A stretch of 64,000 nucleotides of DNA from Limonium bicolor. Lineage: Eukaryota > Streptophyta > Magnoliopsida > Caryophyllales > Plumbaginaceae. Of this stretch, positions 46,849 through 59,600 are shown piece after piece. Every line of letters begins with the position of its first letter. Position 1 is the stretch's first letter. Under the pieces are notes generated by a model. That model made no database searches and was not told where the DNA came from. It saw only the letters and a program-made list of their open reading frames with translations. Made by a program: the position numbers and the translations under genes. The stretch spans positions 185,460,925-185,524,924 of the forward strand of contig CM041782.1 of the NCBI GenBank assembly GCA_023374045.1. Direction: 5' to 3'.

Positions 46849-46914
46849 GTGGAGTTGTTTGAAGCATATCAACCGTGTTGTTACCCAATACTTATTAGTT
46901 TGCCAATGAATTAG

Positions 46915-49900
46915 GCTGTGCTCTCGGAACGGGAGGTATACTGAGTGTCTGCAATGAGGCAGAAGCCGGCAGGAGCGGCACAATCCTCACCGGTACCTTT
47001 CCAGTCAATGGCGTGGACGCTTCGATCTTGTTCGACTCCGGAGCCTCACACACATTTATTTCGCTATCTTTTGCCAAGAGGCTGGGGTTAGACATTGATG
47101 AGATGCCAGACTTCCTAGTCACTCTCCTGTCGAAAGAGCGGATCAGGTGTACCCGCTACCACCGAGATGTTGTTGTACGAATCAGAGGTGAAGAGTTTCC
47201 GATCGACTTGATAGAGTTCGACGGACTTGGTTTTGATGTGATTGTCGGGATGAACTGGTTGGAGCGGTACAAGGGCAGAATCCTGTGTGCCGAGCATCGT
47301 CTGCTTCTTCAGAGTCCATCTGGGGTTACAATATCTTACCGCCAGAGGCCCAGGGAGCCTTCGACTCAGATCATCACCGCCATGGCTATGTGTCGTGAAT
47401 TACGACGAGGGAGTGATGTATACCTCTACTATGTCCAGGACATAGAGAGAGACCCAGAGTTTAGTCCTGATGTGCCGGTAGTGTCGGAGTTTCCTGATGT
47501 ATTTCCTAAGGAACTGCCGGGCATGCCGCCAGCACGGGAAGTGGAGTTTGAGATTGATTTGGTTCCGGGCACCGGACCAATTGCGAAGGCGCCCTATCGT
47601 ATGGCTCCAGCAAGATGAATGAGCTCAAGGAGCAGCTGAGAGACCTACTCGACAAGGGGTTTATCCGCCCTAGCGTTTCACCATGGGGAGCGCCGGTCCT
47701 CTTCGTGAAGAAGAAGGATGGTAGCCTCCGCTTGTGTATTGACTATCGAGAGCTGAATGCAGTTACGGTGAAGAACCGTTACCCTTTACCACGCATTGAC
47801 GATCTATTTGATCAGTTGAGGGGAGCATCAGTATTCTCCAAGATAGATCTACGATCCGGATACCATCAGATTGCTATCCTTGACAGTGATATTGAAAAGA
47901 CAACATTTAGAACTAGGTATGGGCATTATGAGTTCACAGTTATGCCGTTTGGCTTATCCAATGCACCAACAAAGTTCATGGACTTAATGAACCACTTGTT
48001 CCAAGATCAGTTGGACAAGTCAATGGTAGTCTTCATCGACGATATACTTGTATACTCTAAATCGAGAGGTGAGCATGAAAGCCACCTGAGAAATGTGTTA
48101 CAAACATTGAGGAAGAACCAGTTGTATGCTAAATTTTCGAAATGTGAGTTTTGGCTGAACCAAGTATCCTTTCTTGGTCATGTGATTTCTGAGGCCAGGA
48201 TCGCTGTTGATCCGGCAAAGATTGATGCAGTGTGCACCTGGCCTAGGCCGAAGACAGTTACCGATATCAGGAGCTTCCTCGGTCTGGCGGGTTATTATAG
48301 GAGGTTTGTAAAGGACTTCTCCAGTGTCTCGAAGCCGATGACTTCCTTGATGAAAAAGGATGCACCATTCGAGTGGACAGTCGACTGTGAGAGTTCTTTT
48401 CAGAGTCTCAAGGATGGTCTGACATCAGCACCGGTCCTGACTTTACCAGACGGTCCAGATGGTTTTGAGGTCTATTGCGACGCATCAGGCAGAGGTATGG
48501 GTTGTGTGTTGATGCAACACGGGAAGGTCGTAGCATACGCCTCCCGACAGCTGAAGAAGCATGAAGAGAACTACCCTACCCACGACTTAGAATTGGGGGC
48601 CATTGTCTTCGCACTGAAGATATGGCGACATCACTTGTATGGGGTAAGTGTGACGATTTATTCTGACCACAAGAGTTTAAAGTACTTGTTCACTCAAAAG
48701 GAGTTGAACATGAGACAAAGAAGGTGGGTTGAATTTCTAAATGACTACGACATTAATCTGCAATATAAGGAGGGTAAGGCAAATGTGGTAGCTAACGCAC
48801 TGAGTCGCCGAGCACACTCTCTTCATTCGCTAGTCTCTCATTCTAGCTTGGTTGAAGAGGTGCGGAGTGCTCAGATGACGGATCAGTACATGATGGAGAT
48901 TAGACAGAAGCTTACTGATGGCACATTCGAGGGTCAGAAGTACGACTTCAGACTCCACGATGATTACCTGATTAGGCTTAATGGCCGACTGTGTATACCA
49001 AGGAGTAGCGCTGAGTTGAAGGAGCGCATATTGAGTGAATCCCATTATTCTACTACTTCGATTCACCCCAGAGCTTCAAAGATGTATAAGGGTATGAAAA
49101 TATATTTTTGGTGGACTGGAATGAAAAAGGATGTGAATGACTATGTGTTGAGGTGTCTCACTTGTCAGAAGGTCAAGTTTGAGCACCGAAGGCCTGGTGG
49201 TATGGTACAGCCAATGCCAGTGCCTGAGTGGAAGTTCCATGACATTTCTATGGACTTCGTAGTAGGGCTTCCCTGCAAGGGGAGGTCTGAATATGATTTG
49301 GGTTGTTGTTGACCGACTGACCAAGGTGGCCCGATTCATTCCGATGAAGGACACCTGGAAAGTGGCAAAACTAGCAGAGCTCTTTGATAGAGAGATCGTT
49401 CGGCACCATGGGGTACCGAAAACGATTGTATCTGACAGAGATACCAGATTCTTATCGAGATATTGGAAGTCTACACGAGAAGCACTGGGCACCGAACTGA
49501 AATTGATTACAGCGTTTCACCCACAGACAGATGGTCAGAGTGAGCGCACCATCCAGACACTTGAGGATATGTTACGTGCATGTGCACTTGACTTTCAGAC
49601 CAGCTGGATTGACAAGTTACATCTGATCGAGTGTAGCTACAACAACAGTTACCATGCTTCGATCAAGATGTCTCCCTTCCAGGCCTTGTACGATAGACCA
49701 TGCCGCACACCATTATGCTGGGATGAGTCGAGTGAGACGGTCATTATAGGACCAGAGTATCTTGAGCAAGTTCAGGTAGAAGTTCGCCAGATCCGGGCTA
49801 ACATGAAGGCAGCTCAGGATAGAAAGAAGTCGTACGCAGACGTGCGCAGACGTGACCTGGAGTTCACCGTGGGCGATCAGGTATTTCTCAGGGTATCCCC

Positions 49901-50288
49901 CATGAAGGGAGTATTTCGTTTTGCCAGAAGGGCAAGTTGAGCCCAAAATATGTGGGGCCTTATATTGTGACGGAGCGGATCGGCCCGGTAGCTTACAGAC
50001 TTGATTTACCCGCCGAGCTGGGCAAGGTACATGATGTATTTCTTGTGTCCCAGTTGAAGAAATATATGTCTCATCCTCTCATGTACTTCAGCCTAAAGGC
50101 TAACTTTAGAGCCGACCATGCGATCAGTGGAGACTCCGGTACGGATTCTGGATACTAAGACTCGAGACACTCGCCATAAGTCTGTGAGACTGGTGAAGGT
50201 TCTCTGGTCTAACCAGGACGTTGAGGAGGCCACTTGGGAGCTGGAAGATAAGATGAAGGCGAAGTACCCGTCATTGTTTACTTCTTAG
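46915..50288 (+). pseudogene. pol: Element C pol: protease, RT, RNase H, integrase, chromodomain-like tail (frameshifted)
   Basis: Exon 4. Domains in order: aspartic protease (LFDSGASHTF, about 47030); reverse transcriptase ([11 protein letters not shown] to [12 protein letters not shown] at 48035-48043); RNase H (YCDASG about 48475, YSDHKSL about 48665); integrase zinc-binding HHCC (about 49040-49165), catalytic core with Asp in ISMDFVVGL and VSDRD and Glu in SERTIQ; C-terminal domain and a chromodomain-like tail ending at 50288. Compared with E and D there are single-base losses near 47611, 49275 and 49923, and two near 50077-50095. The last RNase H acidic residue (VVADALSRR in E) is Asn here (codon 48794-48796). 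Order and motifs place it in Tekay/Del. Confidence 0.92.
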
Positions 50289-50597
50289 TGTTTGTATGTA
50301 TAGGGTACGGGGCGTACCCCTATTTAAGGGGGGTAGAGCCGTTTCGGTTATGTGTATGCCATGTATTTGGATACATTGTCTGTGTTGTGTTGTTATGTTG
50401 TTACCCTGTTATGTTACAGACCGCTGAGTCTGAATGATGTTGTGATGTTTTGTTGTTTGGACCTTGTGTCTGATGTAATGTAAAGATGTTGTTAATGTTG
50501 TTATGGAAGTGTTGTTGATATGTGTTCCCGTGTTCTAATATTTAGGAGATGTGGAAGTATGAACTTTGGGGACAAAGTTCTTTTAAGGGGGGTAGAT
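50289..50597 (+). other. Element C 3' untranslated stretch with hairpin/PPT-like tract and PPT
   Basis: Hairpin GGGTACG/CGTACCC at 50303-50319, then ATTTAAGGGGGGTAGAG, 15 bases after the pol stop. The true PPT AAGGGGGGTAGAT is at 50585-50597. Confidence 0.82.
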
Positions 50598-52396
50598 TGA
50601 AATACCCCAAACCTAGTTATGTTGTTTAAACATTTGAATATGGTATATTAAGACTAAAAAGAGTTTTAGAAGCATTAGTAAACAAATCTAAACGATAGAA
50701 AACACAAAATGTGCTTTAAGGTCAATAAGAGCCAAAATGTGCTCTAAGCTTTGGATAAGCTTGGTTAAGACCTTATGAACTTACCAAGACCGTATTTATA
50801 TACTAATGAATATATTAAACCAATTAGCAAAGAAAACCAAGCTTGAAAACAAGTTAAAACACAAAATGTGCTTTAAGGAGTCTTAAAGCACATTTTTGAA
50901 AAATTGTCTTGTAAATGAGTTTTGAATGGCTAAATGTCCATCATTACTCTTTAATTAACATGTGTACTATATAGTATCACATTTGGAAGTCTATATCAAT
51001 GGGAAATCAAAAATTTCACTTCTATGTGCCTTGTTTTTACGAATAGTGACTTTTATAAGCTAGTTTGTAACATATGTTATAATAAGTAATTAAATTGACA
51101 AATAAAGACTAAACTACCCCTAAGTACTATTGGGGGCCAGTTTTTTAAGGTGTGGTGACTCACCACCCTTGTTAATATGTTAAGTAAATAAAAGATGACT
51201 ACATAGTTACATTTACTTTATTAAGTACAATATCTTCTAAAAGCAAGACTTCTCATTTGCTCATTCTTTCTTGCATTCCACCGTCTCCAACACTTCACCT
51301 TCTCCATTTCCTTGCTTCTCTCACGGTAATACCCACCTCCATCAAACTCCATCTTTGATCTCTTGTTATTTCTAGCTCACTTAACCAAATCAAAAACAAA
51401 CACCACCATTTTCTTAGTCTCATCAAGCTCTTCATTCCTACCTTCTCAAAACTTCAAGACCACCATTTCGGTGCCATGGAGTTCCACCATTGAAGGAGCT
51501 TGAGCTTATATTTCTACATATTATTGTTCTCCCTGCTTCTAGGTAAGGAATCTCAAATAAAAACTTCATTTCCTCCATGTTTTGTTGTTGACCAAAAATG
51601 CCCATTGAAGGTTCTCTTTATATGGCTTTGTTTTAGCTTCATTCCAACCTTTCAAGGACTAGGTGGAGTCCTCTCTTGATAGATATTCAAACTCTCTTCA
51701 AAGACCAAGGTAAACAAACTACATTAATGTTTTGAAATAATGTAAACCTAGGGTTTACAATGAGATGAAGCATTAAGCTTGTATACTCATTACATTGCTT
51801 GTATATTTTTTAGTAGTTGACAAGGAATCAAGTACCTAGTCGATTTTAAACAAGAAAGAAGTTTGTGTGAAAAGAGGGAAACATGCTAACCTAATGTGTT
51901 TAATGCCTTAGGAGAAATGAGCTTATAATGCTTGTTAAAAAACCTAAAGAGCAAATGGTAAATGACCTAGTGAGATGTTCTCAAGGAGACTAGTAAAAGG
52001 ACATATGTGTTGTTGTATGTAATTGCAGGTTAAAGGCATATATATTGTGGGAATTCAGTGTTTAAGGGTTATGCACTTTAAGGGCCTAAGTGCCATGCAA
52101 TTTAAATTATGCACTATATTGTGATGTAGTGTAAATTTGGTGAAACTTTGTGCGTGAGAGTGTTCTTAGTGAATTTAGGTGTTCTTGGGTGCTTAATGGA
52201 GAAGAAAACAAGTGTTTTGGCTTAGTAATGTTTTAGGAGAATCCATGTCAAAATTTAGGTAAGAAGCAAGAAGTTCCAAGTGATTACATAAGGTTTGGTG
52301 AACTAGAAATGTTGGAAATGCTGAAGTATTTTACAAGAGGAGAAATAATGTCTTAAGGTGTTCTAGGTAAACAAAAGGGACTTAGACATCAACTAG
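50598..52396 (+). repeat. Element C 3' LTR (first 1.8 kb; interrupted by E)
   Basis: Matches 40318-42135. Broken after CAACTAG, where the 5' LTR continues GGTTTAAG; ACTAG is the likely E target duplication, its other copy lying outside the window. The part with the hairpin array is not reached. Confidence 0.93.
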
Positions 52397-52889
52397 TGTA
52401 ACACCCCAACCGTTGATCCAAGGCTTACCGTCTAATCGTCCTGTTAATCCTACGAGTTCGCAGCGGAATATTACTACTTACTACGGCGGGGGAAACAATG
52501 CCGCTAACCGCCCATACAGCTAGCAAGGCTACCAATACTTACAGTGACGGTCTGATGGCCAATAGGTACCGAGCTACTAAAACAAACTTACCAATTACAA
52601 ATACGTTCACTACCAAAGGATTACCGAGTATTCGAAGTGCATTCATTACAACCTTCCAAGTTTCCCAAAAGAATGAGTATCTACCAACTACTCATCTATA
52701 CCAATCAATCCCTTCCAATATCCCAAAAAGGTGTACCCCATGGTACACCGGCTATTCAAAAATCTAAGCCATGTACTACTCAGTACACCGATCTCAAATT
52801 CATTGTTTACATACAAAAGAAGACAAGAAATTAAACTAAGTCTTCATCGCTTCACCCTTCTCTTGCACCTGCATTATATTAAAAATGGT

Positions 52890-52915
52890 GCCCCAAGGGG
52901 CTCAGCAAATTGCTG
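52890..52915 (-). other. Stacked hairpins near the E LTR end
   Basis: GCCCC-AA-GGGGC next to CAGCA/TGCTG, then (in element sense) GCAGG. Same plan as in B and C. Confidence 0.55.
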
Positions 52916-53999
52916 CGCATAAACTCCGCATATACCGATTGCTAGCAAGGGTACGCCGACTAATTGGCGACCGCTAAACATGCTTGTTCATTACTCATAC
53001 ATACATGCTTTACATACAATCATACATACATTACAATACATCATTCACTTCAAGGCACAATAGAGTTCACAATACTTACCTTCACAAGGTTAGCCAAATT
53101 GTGCATCCGGGTTAATCGGAATGCATATTACTCTTTTACTCATTACTTACTTCTTCTTACTTACAATTACTTACTTCCTTTTTACTTTACTTACTCATTC
53201 TTACTTACTTACTTATACTCAAGTCAAGTCGTCGGGACCTCCGGCCTTGGGGACTACTCCGTCCCACATCCGGGATTTACTTGACTCACTAATCCGGGAT
53301 GCTACCCACTTAAGGGATTTGGGCCGCGGACCAGTTTAAGAGTCAGGAATTGGAGCCAACCTCTCGTGACTCCGCATCCTCACGCGTGGCCGAAACTATA
53401 TCGGACTTCTACTCATTCCAATTTAATTACCATTTAAGTTAGGATGGTTAGATTGTTAGGAACAAGTTAGAAGTCCAAACAAAATAACGGTCACTACAAT
53501 ACAACATACATACAACATTCATATCATCCGTACATTTCATGAAGTATACAAACTAAGAATTAAAGAATATACAACATCATACAACACTACATATCACAAG
53601 TAAGCATATTAACTCCGATTCGTGCATTTATCTTTATTGGTGATCAATTAGCACACAACACACAAATCAGAGTAGCCATGATAGCATTCGGGGCATGAGG
53701 AATTCATACCGTTCACCGTTGTACGTAATTCCAAACGTCCTTCCGGTGTCACAAATCAAGTCCTATACTACATACAATTGAATGATTAATTTACTATCAT
53801 ACTTAACTCCTACTTACTATGTCCTTACATTTCTTACACTTTACTTACTTATTTTCCCTTTACTTAAGTTTCCATCTTCTTACTTAAGGTTTGCATGCTT
53901 ACACATATACATATACATATATGTATGGGTATACATATACATATATATATACAATTATTATTTAAATTAAAATATTTTTTTTTTTTTTTTTTTTGTCAG

Positions 54000-54460
54000 G
54001 ACCGGACTTGCGACCGACCTTGCAAGTCCGGTCCATTCCAGTAGCTACCAGTACCGAAAATTCCTGGCCCGACCGAACTTGCAAGTCCGGTCGCAAGTTC
54101 GGTCGCTTCCAGTAGCTCAGGTTGCGGAAATTCTTCTGGCCGACCGAACTTGCAAGTCCGGTCGCAAGTTCGGTCGATTCCAGTAGCTATCCTCGGGAAA
54201 TTTTCTGGGCCGACCGAACTTGCATGTCCGGTCGCAAGTCCGGTCGATTCCAGTAGGTTACAGGATGGAAATTTTTCTGGCCGACCGAACTTGCAAGTCC
54301 GGTCGCAAGTTCGGTCGATTCCAGTAGGTTACAGACGGGGAAAATTCTGGTCCGACCGAACTTGCAGTCCGGTCGCAAGTCCGGTCGATTCCAGTAGCTC
54401 ACCCGTCTTTGTAAGTCTGGGCTCGACCGAACTTGCAAGTCCGGTCGCAAGTTCGGTCCG
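54000..54460 (-). repeat. About 71-bp-period hairpin array in E LTR (seven units)
   Basis: GACCGAACTTGC starts at 54071, 54142, 54212, 54283, 54354 and 54425, usually paired with GCAAGTTCGGTC (or GCAAGTCCGGTC) across a 10-base centre; a diverged unit precedes. About 1.8-2.3 kb from the LTR start. Confidence 0.9.
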
Positions 54461-55935
54461 GCCCAGTATTTGCATTTTAAATTCTGTTTTCAGTCCTCTC
54501 TTTAACCCAATACTTCCCCATTGTTCCTACACTTAATCCTACATGTTTTAACACTAATTACACCTCCTAATACACCTTAGTTCATCATTAACTCCTTACA
54601 CATTTATACACTCATTCACTCACTAATTTTCCAAGTTTCACTCAACACTCAACTAGTTTTCTCTAGTTATTATGCTACAGATTTTAACACTTACACTTCC
54701 TCTACATCTCCCTCTTCTAATGTCATTTCTACACTCTACACTATAATACATTATCTATCTCTCTCAACTTACCCTCTACTATCCAAATCAAAATCTGTTA
54801 CAACTCACATTAGTTCACCTAGTTTTAATTCTCTAAGTGTTCTAATCCTAGGTAAATTTTGCCATAGTCTCTCTTGTATTTTATACACTCACCACATTCT
54901 AGTTCACATTTCAACACTGTTTCACCTGTTACAATAACCAAAACTATACAAGCTCCCATACAAATATCAAACCAAAACAACACTAAAATTCCCTGCACTC
55001 AACACTCAATTCCCAATCTGTTTTATAACAGTTTTACAATGTTTCAAAGGTTTCAAAATGCTTAGTTTCTCTTACCCATTATACTACTAATACATTACTA
55101 TTTTATAATACCAATTTTCATTCTAAAATCTGTTACATACACAAATACAAGACTACACAAAGGTGAGCATTCTTACCTTGTTTTCCTTCTAGTTTCTTTC
55201 TCTTCTTCCTTCTTCTCTCTTTCGGTTTTGCAAACTCTACAAATCTAACATATCACCCATACATAAATACACTCAATACTAAAACTACCCTTAGCATTAT
55301 TTAAGCTTAATGTAGGTTTCTAGGGTTTAGAATTTATTACCTTCCAAGGTTTCAAATGTTGTTTGGAGTGGCTCAACAAACAAAATTCCAACTCCACCAA
55401 GATGCCAAAATCGGCTAGAACAACAAGGAACAACAAGGGTTTAGTTAAATTCGTTTTGCCTTAAGCTAGAAAAAGATGGAGTTTTGAAGAGATTTTTACC
55501 TTAGAAGAACAAGGAGACCAAGGTGGCTCTAATGGTGGTGTTGAAACTTCAAATGGGATATACCCTCAAAATCGAAAATGCTTGTTTTTGGATTTTGGAA
55601 AGATGAAAGTGTAGCTCTTGAGGAGAGGAACACAATGGTGGTTTTTTATAATTTTTGGAGGTGGAGGGAGTTACAAAGGAGAGAAGTGGTTTTGTGTTGT
55701 TTCTTTTCACCATGGAAATCGCATGGGGGGAAGAAGAAAGAGAGAGAGAGTGGGGGGGGTTCCACGTGAAAGGAAGAGAATGGAGGGAGAGAAGTGTAGA
55801 GAGTGGGTAGTTTTAATGTTTTGTGTTTTGTAAATAGAGGAGTGTGTGAGAGAGTGTAGAGAGGGGGGGGTCGGCTGGCACACACACACACACACATTGC
55901 ACTTTTTATTTTAAAAGTGGACACATAACTTTGGT

Positions 55936-55943
55936 TATTTATA
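55936..55943 (-). promoter_or_regulatory. Possible TATA box in E LTR
   Basis: TATAAATA in element sense, about 318 bases inside the LTR, upstream of a T/C-rich leader. By motif only. Confidence 0.35.
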
Positions 55944-56260
55944 CTTCTACCCCACAACTTCCCGTTTTTGACAGTTTTTACTAATCTCTCGTTTTATTGA
56001 TTTTATTGGTCCTAAAGCTTCACTAATATTTATTAATGATTATTTAGTTGACCAAAATTGTTACGAGTCTATTTGACCCGCTTAAAGACACGTTTTCCCG
56101 GTTACCTCGAAAAACGCGCTTTAAGGTTCGTTATGTTTTAATCCATTTTAAGGATCCGTTTTCTTCGGGATTTGTTCCCTAATAATTATTTACACTTAAT
56201 TAAGCTTCTAAATTACTTATTAGCCTAATTAATCACTATTTTTAAATACGGGGTATTTCA

Positions 56261-56273
56261 ATCTACCCCCCTT
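56261..56273 (-). other. Element E PPT
   Basis: AAGGGGGGTAGAT in element sense, directly before the LTR start, preceded by GGGCAAAGTTTCTT. Confidence 0.9.
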
Positions 56274-56641
56274 AAGAAACTTTGCCCTCAAAGTTGCTCA
56301 AGGTTAATAGTTTATTATTCTACTCATTAGGCAAACCAATTGTCCTAATGTGTCTTACTACACCTATGAGGTGTTTACTTCATTCACATTGTAAGCATCA
56401 CAATTCAAGTACATACACAATTCACAATTCACATACACAATGCATCATTCTCATTCATACCATACCACAATACACAATACATCATCATTACCATTCACAA
56501 TACACATTACACCATACATTGCACATACACATCATTCACTACACATTACATACATACACATCCATACCAAGTTCACTTGCACTACATGTGCCATACAAAA
56601 TGCAATGCTTACCCCGAAGCAATGCAAAAGCAAAAGGGCTC

Positions 56642-56673
56642 TACCCCCCTTAAAAGGGGTACGACCCGTACCC
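56642..56673 (-). other. Second PPT-like tract with hairpin (E)
   Basis: In element sense GGGTACG-GGT-CGTACCC, then CTTTTAAGGGGGGTAG, starting 22 bases after the pol stop. Confidence 0.65.
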
Positions 56674-56694
56674 GTATATTACATACTAGACTAA

Positions 56695-59600
56695 CTAGTC
56701 TACGAATAACTGTGGATACTTAGCCTTCATGGCATCTTCCAACTCCCATGTCGCTTCTTCGACATCATGGTTAGACCATAGGACCTTCACCATTCGTATC
56801 GACTTATGGCGAGTGTCTCTGGTCTTCCTATCCAAGATTCTCACTGGGGTTTCACATATCTCATGTTCGGCTCAATGGAAAGTCTCTCGGGCTCTAAGAC
56901 ATGAGAAGGATCAGCCATATACTTCTTGAGTTGTGACACATGAAATACATCATGGACACGTCCCAAGTCCTCAGGTAATGCAACCTGTAGGCTACTGAAC
57001 CAACTCTTTCGGTGATAGTGTACGGCCCTACAAACTTCGGGCTTAGCTTGCCCTTCTGACCAAAACGGAAGACACCCTTCATAGGTGAAACGCGCAAGAA
57101 CACTTGGTCGCCCACGGCGAACTCAAGGTCGCGTCGTCTCACATCCGCATAGGATTTCTGTCTATCTTGGGCTGCCTTCATGTTAGCTCGGATTGTTGCA
57201 CTTCGGCTTGCACTTGCTCAAGGTATTCCGGTCCTATATGACCGCTTCACTTGACTCATCCCAACACAAGGGTGTACGGCAAGGTCTACCGTATAGAGCT
57301 TGGAAAGGCGACATCTTAATCGAGGCGTGATAACTATTATTATACGAGAACTCGATAAGATGAAGCTTATCTAACCAACTCCCCTGAAAGTCCAAGGCAC
57401 ATGCCCGAAGCATGTCCTCCAGTGTCTGGATGGTCCTTTCTGTCTGACCGTCGGTCTGAGGATGGAAGGCGGTACTCACTTCAATTCTGTACCCAACGCT
57501 TCCCTTGTAGCTCTCCAGTATCTCGAAAGAAATCTGGTGTCGCGGTCAGATACTATGGTTTAGGGACTCCGTGTGTCTGATAATCTCCTTATCAAAAAGC
57601 TCAGCTAGCTTTACTACCTTCCAGGTGTCCTTCATCGGTATGAATCTGGCAACCTTGGTAAGGCGATCTACTACAACCCAGATCATGTTGAGTCCTCCCC
57701 TAGCAGGTGGGAGTCCTACAACAAAATCCATGGAGATATCATGAAATTTCCACTCCGGAATTGGCATTGATTGTACCATTCCGCCCGGTCTACGATGTTC
57801 AAATTTCACCTTCTGCATGTTAAGCATCTTAGCACAAATTCTGTCACATCTGACTTCATTCCAGACCACCAGAAGTACCTCTTCATGTCTTTGTACATCT
57901 TGGAGGCTCCCGGATGGACTGATAATGTAGAACTATGTGACTCTCGCAGGATGCGATCCCTTAGCTCTGCATTGCTTCGGGGGACGCATAGCCTGCCATT
58001 CAACCGAATCAAACCATCTTCATGTACTTGAAGTCATACTTTTTCTTTTCAAATGTACCATTTTCGATCTTTTGTCTGATTTCGGTTAGGTAAGGGTCGC
58101 TCAACTGAGCATCTCGCACCTCGTCAACCAAGCTAGAAGAAGCGAGTAGCGAATGGAGCGAGTGTGCTCGACGGCTCAGGGCGTCGGCTACCACATTAGC
58201 CTTCCCTTCCTTATACTGCAGATTGATGTCGTAGTCTGAGAAACTCCATCCATCTTCTCTGTCTCAAGTTGAGTTCTTTCTGAGTGAATACATACTGTAA
58301 GCTCTTATGATCGGAGTAGATGGTGATGCTTACCCCATAGAGATAGTGTCGCCATATCTTCAAGGCGAAGACAATGGCTCCTAACTCTAAGTCGTGAGTC
58401 GGGTAATTCTCCTCATGTTTCTTCAGCTGGCGGGAGGCATAAGCAACAACCTTGCCATGCTGCATGAGTACGCATCCCATTCCTTTGCCTGATGCATCAC
58501 AGTATACCTCAAATCCCTCTGTGCCCTCTGGAAGAGTAAGGATGGGCGCTGAGGTCAATGAGTCTTTAAGGCTCTGAATGATACTTCGCACTCGTCTGTC
58601 CATACAAACGGTGCATCCTTTTTCATCAATGTAGTCATGGGCTTAGCGACTTTGAGAAGTCCTTTACGAATCTCCGGTAGTAACCGGCTAGACCAAGAAA
58701 GCTCCGAATGTCGGTAACAGTCTTAGGTCTAGGCCATGATCGTACAGCTTCTATTTAGAAGGGTCAACTGAGATACCTGCGCTCGAGATGACATGTCCAA
58801 GGAATGATACCTGATCAAGCCAAACTCGCATTTGGAGAACTTCGCATACAGCTGGTTCTCGCGCAGTGTCTCAAGCACTTTCCTCAAGTGAATTTCATGT
58901 TCCTCTGGTGACTTAGAATATACAAGGATGTCGTCGATGAAGACCACAACCGAAGTGTCCAACTGCTCACTGAATAAACGATTCATGAGGTCCATGAATT
59001 TTGCCGGTGCGTTTGACAAACCGAATGGCATCACTGTGAATTCGTAGTGGCCATATCTGGTACGGAATGCCGTTTTCTCGATGTCTTGCTCTTTGATTGC
59101 AATCTGATGATACCCAGAACGGAGGTCAATCTTGGAAAAGACCGATGCTCCTTTCAACTGGTCAAATAGGTCGTCGATGCGTGGCAATGGGTATTTGTTT
59201 TTGACTGTGACCGCATTCAGCTCGCGGTAGTCAATACAAAGGCGGAGACTACCGTCCTTCTTCTTCACGAAGAGGACCGGTGCTCCCCAGGGTGATACGC
59301 TCGGGCGTATAAACCCTTTGTCTAGAAGATCTCTCAATTGTTCTTTCAGTTCAGTCATTTCAGCAGGTGCCATGCGGTACGGTGCCCTAGCAATGGGACC
59401 GGTACCTGGCAATAGATCAATTTCGAATTCAACTGCTCTCGGTGGTGGCATGCCGGGTAGCTCCTTAGGGAATACATCGGGATACTCGGATACAATAGGT
59501 ACATCGTCACTGAACTCTGGATCTCTCTCCAGGTCTTGCACATAACAAAGTACACCTCTGGCCCTTTCTGAGCTCCCGGTACATAGCCATAGCAGATATA

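Larger units (their letters stand above)
45848..46914 (+). other. Intron 3 of element C between gag and protease, containing AlkB
   Basis: 1,067 bp from GTACCG to GAATTAG. Splicing keeps phase 1 (G|GC) and joins the linker after the knuckles to CALGTGG and then the protease. Element E has the same junction (61086|60056) with homologous flanks, CGLGTEG following. The AlkB ORF lies wholly inside. The flanking gag and pol frames run into stops in the intron if it is not removed. Confidence 0.78.
40318..52396 (+). mobile_element. Element C: Tekay-type Ty3/gypsy element carrying AlkB (continues beyond E)
   Basis: 5' LTR 40318-44177, PBS 44183-44194, gag-AlkB-pol 44395-50288, PPT 50585-50597, 3' LTR from 50598, interrupted at 52396 by element E; the rest lies beyond the window. 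The two LTRs differ by a scatter of substitutions (for example CAAAATATGC and CAAAATGTGC), more than the LTR pair of E, so C is older than E. Several frame breaks are present. Confidence 0.93.
52397..56260 (-). repeat. Element E 3' LTR (3,864 bp)
   Basis: Plus strand runs TGTAACACCCC to GGGGTATTTCA. Contains stacked hairpins (52890-52915), ACTT-type microsatellites (about 53140-53225), a TATACA run (about 53905-53950), a 20-base T run (53975-53994), the hairpin array (54000-54460), a CA repeat (55879-55896) and a possible TATA box. No gene recognised. Confidence 0.95.

Noticed and set aside
53121..53339. Leu/Tyr/Thr-rich frames in the E LTR
   Set aside because: Low-complexity translation of ACTT microsatellites.
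54000..54460. Regularly spaced repeats resembling a CRISPR array
   Set aside because: Repeats are imperfect palindromic minisatellite units in a plant LTR, spacers are related to each other, and there are no cas genes.
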